Source of the DNA: DAHUYF01 sp035623985
GTDB taxonomy: Bacteria > Pseudomonadota > Alphaproteobacteria > ATCC43930 > CGMCC-115725
Reading direction: 5' to 3'
DNA length: 64,000 nt
Assembly: GCA_035623985.1 (NCBI GenBank)
Contig: DASPSJ010000114.1
Location: 79,211 to 143,210, forward strand
The notes below the pieces were generated by a model. The model was not told the DNA's origin, did no database searches, and saw nothing but the letters and a program-made list of their open reading frames with translations. This document shows positions 8,759 to 17,888 of this stretch, piece by piece; within the stretch, counting starts at the first letter, position 1; each line of letters begins with the position of its first letter. The position numbers and the translations under genes are program-made.

Positions 8759-10966
8759 ATGGGCAGCGAAGAAATCAACCGATCGTCCCTTGACGCCGCC
8801 CCCCGAAGCCTGTCGCTGCCCGCGACCGCAGTCATTTTCGTTCTGCTCGTCGCCGTGCTTTGCGTTGCCTTCATGCTCAATGCCAATTTTCTGCTGTTTG
8901 GGCTTGATGGAATGGATTGGACGATCACCTTCGCGACGCAGGCGTTGGATAAAGTTCCGTTCACGCAGGAGGGCGTCGACCCGCTGCAGGGCAGCTTTGA
9001 TGCCTATGTTCCTGTCTTTCGCGAGTATCTGCTGCCGGACGCGCTGGCGCTCATCTTCTCTCACGCGCCGGCGAGCAGGGTTGTGATCTACGCGAACTAC
9101 GGGGCGTTCCTGCTTCTCGCGGCCTATCAGTGTGCTCGCCGAACGGGATTCGACCGGCCGGCGGCGCTCTTGGGGGGATTCATGCTGCCGGTTGTGAGTC
9201 TCCCGGTTTTTTTCAATCACACGAGCCAGTTCTATCCGCTCTTCTCGCTCAATCCGCACATTTCCCAAATCGTCGCCATGTCGCTGCTGATTGTCGCCGC
9301 ATTTTGGGCGATCGACGGTCGATCGCCGGCGCGGTCGATCGCCTTGATCTTCGTCCCGGCTCTCTGCGTCGTTCTGTCGATTCTTGGCAACGCCGGCGGC
9401 TTCGTTCTGCTGGTGCCGGCGACGGCCATCTACGGCGGCGCATCCCTGTTTCTGCGACAAGATCGGCGCGATCGGGCGATGCGTGTTGTCGCGATCGCGC
9501 TGGCGATTGTCGTCCCCGCCGCGCTCGGGATGATCACGTATTACCGCGGCCTTGTCGGCTACACTGCCTATAACTTCTTTTCTGACGAGTTCGAGCAGAC
9601 CCGCGCCAGTCTCTTCTCGGCCTCGACGCTCTACTGGCTCTCGCCCTTTGGAAAATACGCGATCGCCGGCGGCCTGCTGGGTGCGGCCGGCATCGCCCTG
9701 ATGCAGCGCGGCGGACTGCGCCTCTTCGCGCTGACCCATCTTGCCGCAACCTTGGGCGTTCTGACCGCTGCTACCGCCGTTGTGACCTATGCCGACTGGT
9801 ACAAGGGACCTTCGCCGGTTTATTTCGAGATTGCATTCTGGCCCTACAGCTTGTTCTTCGGCGCGGCCGTCGTTCTGGCAGTCGGCGGAGCGATTCTGCG
9901 CCTATTGGCGCGAATCGCGCGGGTACGCGCCGTCGTCGCGATCGCGCGACAAAGCGCGGCAACGATTCTCGTGATCGTGGCGGGAATTGTGCTCGTCTAT
10001 GACGTCGCTGGAGCGTTGCGGTCGCCGCAAAGGCAAATCAGCAAGAATCAGTTCTTTCCGATCCGGCCGACGGCGATCACCGATTATCTCGCGAAAACCA
10101 CCGCGCTCAAGCCGGGAGCGCCTTTCAAAGGCCTTGTTGCGACGGTCGACGGCATTGATGGCAATTCGTCAATCGATTGGTTCGTGTTGCACGATCGCGA
10201 CGCCGAGCTATGGCAAAAGACGGGTAACGACCACCGTATCGTTGGACTCAAATACTTTGGCATTCCGACCCTGTTCGACTACTCGACATACATGACGCCG
10301 CCCTACTATTTGCTGCTGAGCGATTTTCTGTCGCGCCCCGCCGATCGGCAGGTCCGCTCGATCGTGCTGCTGTCGCGACTCGATGCGCCAATAATGCAGC
10401 TCTGGGGCGTGCGCTATGTGATCGTGGACTCGGATTCCGGGATCGGAACGACGGTTGCGACCGTAGCCGTCCCCGGCGGGCCCGCACTCTTGCTCAAAGA
10501 GCTGCTCGATCCCAATCTCGGCGACTATTCGCCGACCGAGGCGATCCAGGTGCCCGATTACCGGTCCGGACTGCGGATCTTGCATGGAAGCGGCTTTGAC
10601 GGTCGAACGCGTGTGGTCACCGACAGCACGCTCGATGGGCCGTTTGTCGCGGCGAGCAGCGTTCAGCTCGTTTTCGAAAGGGACGGGTTTCACATAAGCG
10701 CGCAAAGTCGCAGTCGCTCACTGCTCGTTCTGCCGGCGCAGTATAGTCACTGCTGGTCCGTCCAAGGCTCGGGGGAGCCGCATCTTTTCCGCGCCGATCT
10801 CATGCAGTTGGGCGTCAGCTTTTCCGGCGCCCTTGATGCCGAACTTGTCTTTCGCTATGGCCCCCTTTTCGCGGGGCAATGCCGCGTCGACGACGCCAAC
10901 GATATGATCAGGCTTCGCATTGGCGAGGCACGCGAATATGATGCGGCTGACGCTGGCAAGCCGTGA
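8759..10966 (+). CDS. Large polytopic membrane protein, YfhO/GT-C-like
   Basis: A 735-residue integral membrane protein. The first hydrophobic segment is near residues 22-46 (AVIFVLLVAVLCVAFML), and about ten more follow up to residue 430, with a soluble domain from about 440 to the end. The first loop contains FGLDGMDW followed by acidic residues, where GT-C enzymes usually carry their catalytic aspartate. The layout (many helices, then a large extracytoplasmic beta-rich tail) resembles YfhO and related polyprenyl-phosphate-dependent glycosyltransferases. It starts 12 bases after the FemAB-like gene. It could add a sugar to the polymer on the periplasmic side, but no defined family motif was recognised. 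Confidence 0.7.
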   Translation: MGSEEINRSSLDAAPRSLSLPATAVIFVLLVAVLCVAFMLNANFLLFGLDGMDWTITFATQALDKVPFTQEGVDPLQGSFDAYVPVFREYLLPDALALIFSHAPASRVVIYANYGAFLLLAAYQCARRTGFDRPAALLGGFMLPVVSLPVFFNHTSQFYPLFSLNPHISQIVAMSLLIVAAFWAIDGRSPARSIALIFVPALCVVLSILGNAGGFVLLVPATAIYGGASLFLRQDRRDRAMRVVAIALAIVVPAALGMITYYRGLVGYTAYNFFSDEFEQTRASLFSASTLYWLSPFGKYAIAGGLLGAAGIALMQRGGLRLFALTHLAATLGVLTAATAVVTYADWYKGPSPVYFEIAFWPYSLFFGAAVVLAVGGAILRLLARIARVRAVVAIARQSAATILVIVAGIVLVYDVAGALRSPQRQISKNQFFPIRPTAITDYLAKTTALKPGAPFKGLVATVDGIDGNSSIDWFVLHDRDAELWQKTGNDHRIVGLKYFGIPTLFDYSTYMTPPYYLLLSDFLSRPADRQVRSIVLLSRLDAPIMQLWGVRYVIVDSDSGIGTTVATVAVPGGPALLLKELLDPNLGDYSPTEAIQVPDYRSGLRILHGSGFDGRTRVVTDSTLDGPFVAASSVQLVFERDGFHISAQSRSRSLLVLPAQYSHCWSVQGSGEPHLFRADLMQLGVSFSGALDAELVFRYGPLFAGQCRVDDANDMIRLRIGEAREYDAADAGKP

Positions 10967-10996
10967 TTGGCCGCAAGACCATTGGATGGGGGTAGG

Positions 10997-12040
10997 ATGA
11001 GCATCAGAATCGGCGTGGTCGGATTCGGCTACTGGGGGCCGAATCTTTTCCGCGCCTTCGCAAGCCATCCCGGCTACGAAGTGATCGCCGTCGCTGACCC
11101 ACGCGGCGTCAATCGGGAGAAGGCGCGGCGCATCGACGGAAGGTTGCTGACTTTCGATGACGGAGCGGAGCTCATTGAAAGCGGCAAGATCGACGCTGTG
11201 GCGATTGCGACGCCGGTCGCGACCCATCGAGAGCTTGCGGCTCGCGCGCTCCGCCGCGGAAAGCACGTCCTTGTCGAGAAGCCGCTCTGCACGCGAGCCG
11301 AGGAGGGCGTCGAGCTTATCGAGCTTTCGAAGCGCCACGGTGCCGCGCTGCTCGTCGATCACGTCTACGTCTTCCATGACGCCGTGCGGAAGATGAAGGG
11401 GCTCAAAACCTCCGGCGCGCTCGGCGCGGTCTCCTATTATGACTCGCTTCGCGTCAATCTCGGCCTGTTTCAGCCGGACATGAATGTCCTGTGGGATCTG
11501 GCGCCGCACGATCTCTCGATCATTGATTATCTGTTCGAGGAGGAGCCGGTCCATATCGAGGCGACCGGCTATTCGCACGTCAATTCACATCTTCCCGACA
11601 TCGTCTATGTGACCGCGCATTATGCCTCGCGCATGATCGCTCACCTCAATTTGAGCTGGATGTCGCCGGTCAAGGTACGGCGGATCGCCATCGGCGGCAG
11701 CCGACAGATGGTGGTGTGGGACGATCTCAATCCGGAAGAGCGACTCAAGATCTACAACAGCGGCATCGATGTCCGCCCCGAGGACGAGCGGAGCGCCATC
11801 GTCCCCACCTACAGGATCGGCGACATTTATTCGCCGCGGCTACAGGGGAACGAACCTCTTGCCCGGCTCGTCGATCATTTCGGCAGGGTCGTTTGCGACA
11901 ACGAGCGCTCCGACGTCGACGGGGCGGCAGGACTACGCATCGTCCGCCAGCTCGAGGCCGCGCAGAAGGCGCTCGACGCGAGCCTCGACAAGGTGTCCGG
12001 CCGAAAGCCTTCCGCGCCCTTGCGGCCGCCCGCGTCATGA
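10997..12040 (+). CDS. Gfo/Idh/MocA-family sugar oxidoreductase
   Basis: A 347-residue NAD(P)-dependent dehydrogenase. The Rossmann motif is IGVVGFGYWGPN at the N-terminus, the cofactor/catalytic lysine motif is HVLVEKPL, and WDLAPHDLSI carries the conserved histidine of the C-terminal domain. Family members oxidise or reduce nucleotide sugars; WlbA/WbpB-type members form a 3-keto sugar for later transamination. GGGGGTAGG directly precedes ATG 10997. It overlaps the epimerase gene that follows (ATGA) and is followed by a DegT aminotransferase, which supports an oxidise-then-aminate sequence. The exact substrate is an inference. Confidence 0.88.
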   Translation: MSIRIGVVGFGYWGPNLFRAFASHPGYEVIAVADPRGVNREKARRIDGRLLTFDDGAELIESGKIDAVAIATPVATHRELAARALRRGKHVLVEKPLCTRAEEGVELIELSKRHGAALLVDHVYVFHDAVRKMKGLKTSGALGAVSYYDSLRVNLGLFQPDMNVLWDLAPHDLSIIDYLFEEEPVHIEATGYSHVNSHLPDIVYVTAHYASRMIAHLNLSWMSPVKVRRIAIGGSRQMVVWDDLNPEERLKIYNSGIDVRPEDERSAIVPTYRIGDIYSPRLQGNEPLARLVDHFGRVVCDNERSDVDGAAGLRIVRQLEAAQKALDASLDKVSGRKPSAPLRPPAS

Positions 12041-13026
12041 AGAAGCGGGCGCTGGTCACCGGCGGCGCCGGCTTCATCGGCAGCCATCTGGTGGACCGGC
12101 TCGTCGAGCGTGATCGTGCCGTCACCGTTCTGGACGACTTCAGCACCGGTCGGACCAAAAACCTTGCCGAGGCGCAACGACGCGGCGATGTGAGGATCAT
12201 CGAGGGATCGGTGCTCGATCCCAAAGCCCTCGACGCGGCAATGACCGACATCGACCGCGTCTTTCATCTTGCCGTGCAATGTGTCCGGCGATCGCTGAGG
12301 CGACCGGTCGAAAATCACGAGATCAACGCCACGGGTACTTTGCTGGCGCTCGAAGCAGCGCGACGGGCGGAGGTGGGCTGCTTCGTCTACTGCTCATCCT
12401 CGGAAGTCTATGGGAATTGCGGCGGCGACCGCCTCAACGAGGAGTCGACGCAATGCGCGCCCGTCACGGTTTACGGCGCAGCGAAGCTTGCTGGAGAATA
12501 TTATGCCAAGGCCTATTGGCAGACTTACGGCCTGCCGGTGGTCATCGTCCGTCCGTTCAATGCCTATGGTCCGCGCGAGCATGAGAGCGGCGATCTTGGC
12601 GAGGTCATTCCGCGATTCATCATCCGCCTGCTCAACCGCCTGCCGCCTGTCGTGTTCGGTTCCGGCGAGAATGGCAGGGATTTTACCTACGTCACGGAGA
12701 TCGCGCACGGTATTGCGCTTGCCGGCGATTGCGACGCGCTGCTGGGGCGCGTCGTCAATCTCGCTTATGGCAAGATGATTACGATCAGCGAATTGGCCGA
12801 GGCGGCCGCGCAGGTTTGCGGCTGTCCTGAAATCCGGCCACTGCACATCGAGGCCCGGCCGGGCGACGTCATGGCGCTCCGGGCCGACATCAGCCTGGCG
12901 CACCGGCTTCTCGGCTTCCAAGCCGCGATCGATCTCCACGAGGGGCTATCCCGCTATCTCGCTTGGTTTCGCGCGCATCACAATGACGTCTCGGTCCTGC
13001 TCGAGGCGGAGCCGCGCAATTGGTAG
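12037..13026 (+). CDS. NAD-dependent epimerase/dehydratase (extended SDR)
   Basis: A 329-residue extended short-chain dehydrogenase acting on a nucleotide sugar. The N-terminal Rossmann motif is TGGAGFIGSH, the active-site serine strand is YCSSSEVYG, and the catalytic Tyr/Lys pair is in VYGAAKLAGE. VRPFNAYGPREHESGDLGEV matches the substrate-binding region of UDP-glucose 4-epimerases and related UDP-sugar enzymes (given here in part). The ATG at 12037 shares bases with the stop of the upstream oxidoreductase, and the downstream aminotransferase starts before its own stop. It may epimerise C4 or form a 4-keto sugar in the same pathway; the two cannot be separated by eye. Confidence 0.88.
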   Translation: MKKRALVTGGAGFIGSHLVDRLVERDRAVTVLDDFSTGRTKNLAEAQRRGDVRIIEGSVLDPKALDAAMTDIDRVFHLAVQCVRRSLRRPVENHEINATGTLLALEAARRAEVGCFVYCSSSEVYGNCGGDRLNEESTQCAPVTVYGAAKLAGEYYAKAYWQTYGLPVVIVRPFNAYGPREHESGDLGEVIPRFIIRLLNRLPPVVFGSGENGRDFTYVTEIAHGIALAGDCDALLGRVVNLAYGKMITISELAEAAAQVCGCPEIRPLHIEARPGDVMALRADISLAHRLLGFQAAIDLHEGLSRYLAWFRAHHNDVSVLLEAEPRNW

Positions 13027-14168
13027 AGCAGCCCTCCGACGGCGATCCCATCGCCTTCGCGCGCCCCTTCTTCGGAGAGGCCGAGGCGGAAGCCGCAGCC
13101 GACGTCGTGCGCAGCGCCTGGGTCGTCGGCGGGCCGCGCCTCCAGGAGTTCGAGCGCCGCTTCGCCGAACGCTGCGGCGCCGCCCACGCGGTTGGGGTGT
13201 CGAGTTGGACGACGGGCGCGTTCCTCGTGCTCCATGCCTGGGGCGTCGGCCCCGGCGACGAGGTCATCGTGCCGTCGCTCACCTTCATCGCCTCCGCCAA
13301 TGTCATCCGCCATGCCGGCGCCACGCCGGTCTTCGCGGAGATCGATCCCTCGACGTTCAACATCGATCCGACCGATGCCGCAAAGAAGATCACCGCACGG
13401 ACGCGCGTGCTGATGCCCGTCGATCAGATCGGACTGCCGTGCGACATCGACGCGATCAACGCTTTGGCCCGGCGGCATGGATTGCGGGTGCTCGATGATG
13501 CCGCTTGCGCCTTCGCGGCACGCAACCGCGGCAGGCCCGTGGGCTCGCTCGCGGAGATTTCGGTGTTCAGTCTGCATGCCCGCAAGGTGATTACCTGCGG
13601 CGAAGGCGGCATGATCGTCACCGATGACGCGGCCCTGGCGGAACGGCTGCGGTCGCTGCGCCATCAGGGCATGTCCTTGTCCGACTTTGCCCGGCGTGAC
13701 ATGCGTCCAACCGCGTTCGAGAGCTATCCGGAGATCGGCTACAATCATCGCATCACCGACATCCAGGCGGCGATCGGGTTGCGCCAGCTCGACCGCCTCG
13801 ACGAGATCCTTAGGCTCCGGCGCGAGATCGCGCGGCGCTACACCGCGGCGCTGGCCGAGAATTCCGTGCTTGCGCCGCCTTATGTTCCGGATGGGATCGA
13901 ACCCAATTGGCAAAGCTACCAGGTAACCCTCCGCCGTGACGCGAAGCTGTCGCGCAATGCGGCAATGGACCGGCTTTTCGACCTTGGCATTCCGACGCGG
14001 CGAGGGGTCATGGCGTCCCACCTGGAGCCGCCCTATCGCGGCGAAGGCGTGGTGCTGCCTGTCACGGAAGCGGTCGCGGCTTCGACGCTACAGCTACCGA
14101 TGCATGCCGGCCTCACGCCATCGCAGCAGTCGCGCGTCATCGAGGCGCTGCGGAGCCTAGAGCGGTGA
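13020..14168 (+). CDS. DegT/DnrJ/EryC1/StrS-family aminotransferase
   Basis: A 382-residue PLP-dependent sugar aminotransferase. The PLP-contacting aspartate is in VLDDAACAFA (D160) and the Schiff-base lysine is K189 in SLHARKVITCGEGG. The substrate-loop segment YNHRITDIQAAIG is also typical. These enzymes transfer the amino group of glutamate to a keto-sugar nucleotide. The start is read as TTG 13020, with GGAG eight bases upstream, overlapping the epimerase stop. It probably acts on the ketone made by the upstream oxidoreductase. A second enzyme of the family is encoded on the opposite strand at 15132, so two amination steps or two amino sugars are likely. Confidence 0.9.
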   Translation: MVEQPSDGDPIAFARPFFGEAEAEAAADVVRSAWVVGGPRLQEFERRFAERCGAAHAVGVSSWTTGAFLVLHAWGVGPGDEVIVPSLTFIASANVIRHAGATPVFAEIDPSTFNIDPTDAAKKITARTRVLMPVDQIGLPCDIDAINALARRHGLRVLDDAACAFAARNRGRPVGSLAEISVFSLHARKVITCGEGGMIVTDDAALAERLRSLRHQGMSLSDFARRDMRPTAFESYPEIGYNHRITDIQAAIGLRQLDRLDEILRLRREIARRYTAALAENSVLAPPYVPDGIEPNWQSYQVTLRRDAKLSRNAAMDRLFDLGIPTRRGVMASHLEPPYRGEGVVLPVTEAVAASTLQLPMHAGLTPSQQSRVIEALRSLER

Positions 14169-15118
14169 ACAATCGCTCCCGCGTTCTGCAAGCGCTTGGT
14201 CTGCTCTTCAGGCTCGTGGTCACGGCGCTGGCGTCTTTCGTCATTCTCCGGCGATTCGGCGCATCCCGCATGATCGAGATCGCATGGCGCGCCGATCTTC
14301 CGTGGCTGGCGGCGGCCATGGTGCTCGCCAGTATCCAAGTCGTCCTGTCGGCGAAGCGCTGGCAGATCCTCTGTGAGTTGTTCATCAGATCCCGTCCCAG
14401 CCTCTGGCGGATGATCCATTTGAGCGGGCAGAGCCTCCTCTTCGGCCAGCTTCTTCCCTCGAGCGTCGGCCAGGACGTGATCCGTGCCGGCGCGCTTGCG
14501 CGTGATGGCGGGCTGTTGGCGGCAGCGCGTTCGGTTATTTGCGATAGGTTGGTAGGGCTTCTGGCGCTCCTGCTCATCGTGGCGGCGACGTTGCCGCTTT
14601 TTGCGCTCAAGGCCGGCGAGACCTCGGCGCTCGCCGGCCTTGCTGCGGTCTCGTTTGGCGGACTCGCCGCTTTTGGCATGTTGGCACTCTCTCCCGGATG
14701 GTTCGCAAGGCTCCCGCTGGTCGGCCATGGCTTGGCGGTGGCGAGCGCCGATTTCCACAGCGCGCTCACCATCCGCGGAGTCGGTCTCGGAACAGTCATG
14801 CTGTCGATCGCGGTCCATTTACTTGGCGTGGGACTGTTCGCCGCGATCGTCCGCGGCATCCATGCGGACATTTCACCGTTCGATTGCCTGGTGATCCTGC
14901 CCGCGGCAGTGCTGGCGGCGTCGATCCCGATCTCGCTCGGCGGCTGGGGGGTGAGGGAGGCCGTCATTGCGTCGGGATTTGCCCTGATCGGCGCCGACGC
15001 CGCGGGTGGAGCTACGGCGTCGATCCTCTATGGATTGACGAGCCCGTTGTGCGGCTTGATAGCGGAGATGCTTGGCTTGCTGATTCGGCCGGGCCCGATG
15101 CAACGAACGACCGGATAA
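14165..15118 (+). CDS. Lysylphosphatidylglycerol synthase-like/UPF0104 membrane protein
   Basis: A 317-residue protein with about seven to eight hydrophobic segments, of the AglD2/MprF-transmembrane-region family. Typical features are SAKRWQIL after the second helix, GQLLPSSVGQDVIRA and the C-terminal PISLGGWGVREA motif. Members include flippase-fold proteins and membrane proteins in glycan loci; the biochemical role in polysaccharide clusters is mostly unproven. The start is GTG 14165, overlapping the stop of the aminotransferase, with GGAG about nine bases upstream. It is the last gene of the plus-strand run beginning at 5908 and ends 13 bases before the convergent aminotransferase at 15132. 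Confidence 0.85.
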   Translation: MNNRSRVLQALGLLFRLVVTALASFVILRRFGASRMIEIAWRADLPWLAAAMVLASIQVVLSAKRWQILCELFIRSRPSLWRMIHLSGQSLLFGQLLPSSVGQDVIRAGALARDGGLLAAARSVICDRLVGLLALLLIVAATLPLFALKAGETSALAGLAAVSFGGLAAFGMLALSPGWFARLPLVGHGLAVASADFHSALTIRGVGLGTVMLSIAVHLLGVGLFAAIVRGIHADISPFDCLVILPAAVLAASIPISLGGWGVREAVIASGFALIGADAAGGATASILYGLTSPLCGLIAEMLGLLIRPGPMQRTTG

Positions 15119-15131
15119 GACCGGTGACTCA

Positions 15132-16259
15132 CTATATCCGATAGAACGCGCGGACGGCTGCGATGACGCGGTCGACCTGCACCTCGGTCATGCCGACGAA
15201 GATCGGCAGTGATAGACATTCCCGTGCGTTGCGCTCGGCCATTTCATAGCCGCTGGGGTCAAATGGCAAATGCGAGAGTGCCGGCTGCCGATGCAGCGGT
15301 ATCGGATAATGCAAACCCGTGTCGATGCCGCTCTCATCCAAATAAGCGCGCAACCGGTCGCGCTCGGGCGTATGCACGACGAAGAGGTGCCAGACATGGT
15401 CGCCATTGACGATCGCCGGAAGCCGAAGCGGCGTCGCTGCGAGTCCCGCGAGATAGCGCTGGGCGATACGCCGGCGCTCGTCGGTCCAGGCGGTGATCCG
15501 CGGCAGCTTGTGCAGGAGGATGAGCGCCTGGATCCCTTCCATGCGGTAGTTGAACCCAAGCTCCCCGTGAACGTAGCGCTCGGTCTGCGCGTGATGACGC
15601 AGTCGGCGGAGCCGTTGCGCCTGTTGCTCATCCGCGGTAGTGATGAGGCCGCCCTCGCCGGCGGCGCCGAGATTTTTGCCTGGGTAGAAGCTGAAGCATG
15701 CGAATGGACTGTGGCTTCCAAGCTTCCTCCCGCCGAAGAACGCGCCGATCGCCTGGGCTGCATCTTCGATGACGACAAGGCCGTGCGCGCGCGCAAACTC
15801 GCTCACCGCATCCATGTCTGCCGGCTGGCCATAAAGGTGAACAGGCATGATCGCGCGCGTCCTTGGTGTAAGCCGCCGCGCGGCGTCTGCCACGTCAATG
15901 GTCCAGCTTTCGGGATCGACGTCGCAAAGGATCGGAATGGCGCCGACATAGAGCACCGCCCAGGCCGTGGCGATGAAGGTGTTGGCCGGGAGGAGCACAT
16001 GGTCACCCGCTCCGATTCCGGCGGCGATCAACGCCAGGTGAAGCGCCGATGTGCCCGAATTGACGCCGACAGCGTGCGGAACGGCAAGGTATTCCGCCAC
16101 CATCTTCTCGAACCTTTCGACCCAAGGCCCGAGGCAGAACGCGCTTTCGGCGAAGAGCTTGTCGAGGTCGGGCAGGGCCTCGGCTTGAATTTGCCGCCAT
16201 TGCAGGGAAAGATCGGCGAACGGCACCCGCTCGCTACGATCCCGGACGGGTTGGGTCAT
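15132..16259 (-). CDS. DegT-family sugar aminotransferase (FdtB/WbpE type)
   Basis: A 375-residue PLP aminotransferase. GVNSGTSALHLAL is the classic phosphate-binding segment, VIEDAAQAIGA carries the PLP-contacting aspartate (D166), and SFYPGKNLGAAGEGG carries the Schiff-base lysine (K195). The GKNLGAxGEGG form is typical of 3-aminotransferases such as FdtB/QdtB and WbpE. The gene overlaps the upstream N-acetyltransferase by four bases (ATGA), matching the FdtB-FdtC, QdtB-QdtC and WbpE-WbpD partnerships in which amination is followed by N-acetylation. Product: an amino sugar nucleotide, then its N-acyl form. Specificity (dTDP- or UDP-linked) is not resolved. Confidence 0.92.
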   Translation of the reverse strand: MTQPVRDRSERVPFADLSLQWRQIQAEALPDLDKLFAESAFCLGPWVERFEKMVAEYLAVPHAVGVNSGTSALHLALIAAGIGAGDHVLLPANTFIATAWAVLYVGAIPILCDVDPESWTIDVADAARRLTPRTRAIMPVHLYGQPADMDAVSEFARAHGLVVIEDAAQAIGAFFGGRKLGSHSPFACFSFYPGKNLGAAGEGGLITTADEQQAQRLRRLRHHAQTERYVHGELGFNYRMEGIQALILLHKLPRITAWTDERRRIAQRYLAGLAATPLRLPAIVNGDHVWHLFVVHTPERDRLRAYLDESGIDTGLHYPIPLHRQPALSHLPFDPSGYEMAERNARECLSLPIFVGMTEVQVDRVIAAVRAFYRI

Positions 16260-16744
16260 GGAGCGTGCGGTCTTTCTCGGGCGTCGCCGATGACCCGCGC
16301 CGGCGCGCCGGCGACGACGGCAAAGGCGGGAACGTCGCGCGTGACCACGGCGCCGGCGCCTACCATCGAGCCTTCGCCGATGGTCAGATTTGGGAGAATC
16401 GTCGCGTTGCTCCCGATGGACGCCCCACGTCCGACGCGGGTCGGAAGCACGACCCAATCCGCCTCGGTCTGCATGCCGCCCTCGGCGTTCGTTGCGCGCG
16501 GATAGAGGTCGTTCGTGAACATGACGCCGTGACCAATGAAGACCTCGTCGCCGATCTCGACGCCCTCGCAGAGGAAGCTGTGCGACGAGATCTTGCACCG
16601 CCGGCCGATCTTCGCGCCTTTCTGAATTTCGACGAAGGCGCCGATCTTGGTTTCGTCGCCGATTTGACAACCATAGAGATTGACCAAATCTTCATGGAAG
16701 ATGACGACGTCCCTACCGAGGATGACGGTCGATGCGATCGGCAC
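16256..16744 (-). CDS. Hexapeptide-repeat sugar N-acetyltransferase (FdtC/WbpD type)
   Basis: A left-handed beta-helix acyltransferase of about 162 residues. Hexapeptide repeats run through most of it (IGDETKIGAFVEIQKGAKIG, then VEIGDEVFIGHGV). FTNDLYPRA and VVTRDVPAFAVVAGAPAR are typical of WbpD/WlbB and FdtC/QdtC, which acetylate a 3-amino nucleotide sugar with acetyl-CoA. A GTG at 16744, preceded by AAGG, gives the usual family length and is preferred; an upstream ATG at 16876 would add 44 poorly conserved residues. It is co-transcribed with, and overlaps, the aminotransferase that should make its substrate. Confidence 0.88.
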   Translation of the reverse strand: MPIASTVILGRDVVIFHEDLVNLYGCQIGDETKIGAFVEIQKGAKIGRRCKISSHSFLCEGVEIGDEVFIGHGVMFTNDLYPRATNAEGGMQTEADWVVLPTRVGRGASIGSNATILPNLTIGEGSMVGAGAVVTRDVPAFAVVAGAPARVIGDARERPHAP

Positions 16745-17005
16745 GGCGGCGCCCTTGGGACGTTTCTTCCGTCTCGCAGTGTCATGCCCGTTCAGGGAAA
16801 TCAGGGCAAAGCCCGACCACGACGCTGAAAAAGGCGGCTGAAAACTACCAAAGCCGTTCATTGCGAGGGTTGTCAAGTCCTAAACCATGCCCAAGACGGC
16901 GTCCCGGAGCGGCGCCACGCCGGGGATTGCGCTTGACGGGTGGGACGCCAGGGCTTAAGCCCCCGCCCGGTTCCGCAGCGCCATGAAACGTTCCTGCCGC
17001 AGCAG

Positions 17006-17806
17006 ATGCTCCACCTGACCCGCGCCCAGGCTGTCAGAGCCAAGGACGATATTCTCGACAGCGTCTCCAGATGGCGGGTGTGGCATCTCCTCGCCTGGCA
17101 GGACGTCAGGCAGCGCTACCGCCGCTCCACCTTCGGCCCCTTCTGGCTGACCCTAAGCATGGGGGTCCAGATCCTCATCATGGGGGTGGTGGTTTCCTTG
17201 CTGTTCAGGCAGCCCTTCAATCGCTTCCTTCCCTACGTCGCCTTGGGCGTCATCTTCTGGAGCATGATTTCCGGCATCGTCAACGACGGGGCGATGTCCT
17301 TCGTCACCTCCACCACCTGGATTCTGCAGATCAATATGCCGTTCGGCATGTACGTCCTTCAGCGCCTCTGGTCGAATGTCATTGCAATGGGACACAATTT
17401 TGCGATCTTCGTCGTGCTTGCGGCCGTTTATCAGATCTACAATGCGACCTTTCTGATTTTCCTCGTCGGCCTGCCGCTGGTTCTGGTGTCGATCGCCTGG
17501 GCGCCGCTGTTGCTGGCGGTCGCCTCGACGCGGTTCAGGGATCTTCCGGCCATCGTGACGAACTCCTTCAACCTGCTTTTCTGGGTCACGCCGATCGCCT
17601 ATCAGCCGGAGCAACTCGGGCAAAACCGGTTCATCGCCGATCTCAATCCATTGACCTATATGCTTGCGCTGCTTCGCGACCCATTGCTGGGACAGGTGCC
17701 CAGCGGCAGGGATTTTCTGGTGGTTGCCGCGACGGGTGTCGTCGGGTGGGCGATCGCCTTCCCGTTTTTCGCGCGTTTTCGCAGCCGGATCGCATATTGG
17801 CTCTAG
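17006..17806 (+). CDS. wzm: Polysaccharide ABC exporter permease (Wzm type)
   Basis: A 266-residue ABC-2-type permease with six hydrophobic segments, starting after an amphipathic LLAWQDVRQRYRRSTFGPFW motif that is diagnostic of Wzm/TagG/KpsM-type exporters. It forms the channel that moves lipid-linked polysaccharide across the inner membrane. The partner ATPase gene lies 82 bases downstream. The start is uncertain: ATG 17006 is used, while an in-frame GTG at 16940 would add 22 residues. Its presence says that the glycan made here is exported by the ABC-dependent route and not by Wzx/Wzy. Confidence 0.92.
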   Translation: MLHLTRAQAVRAKDDILDSVSRWRVWHLLAWQDVRQRYRRSTFGPFWLTLSMGVQILIMGVVVSLLFRQPFNRFLPYVALGVIFWSMISGIVNDGAMSFVTSTTWILQINMPFGMYVLQRLWSNVIAMGHNFAIFVVLAAVYQIYNATFLIFLVGLPLVLVSIAWAPLLLAVASTRFRDLPAIVTNSFNLLFWVTPIAYQPEQLGQNRFIADLNPLTYMLALLRDPLLGQVPSGRDFLVVAATGVVGWAIAFPFFARFRSRIAYWL

Positions 17807-17888
17807 GGGAGGAAGAGGACGGGCAGCCGGCTAGGCGCCGACCTTTGCAGGGTACTGCCAGCGAAGCAAAATCGCCGAGACGACACCG

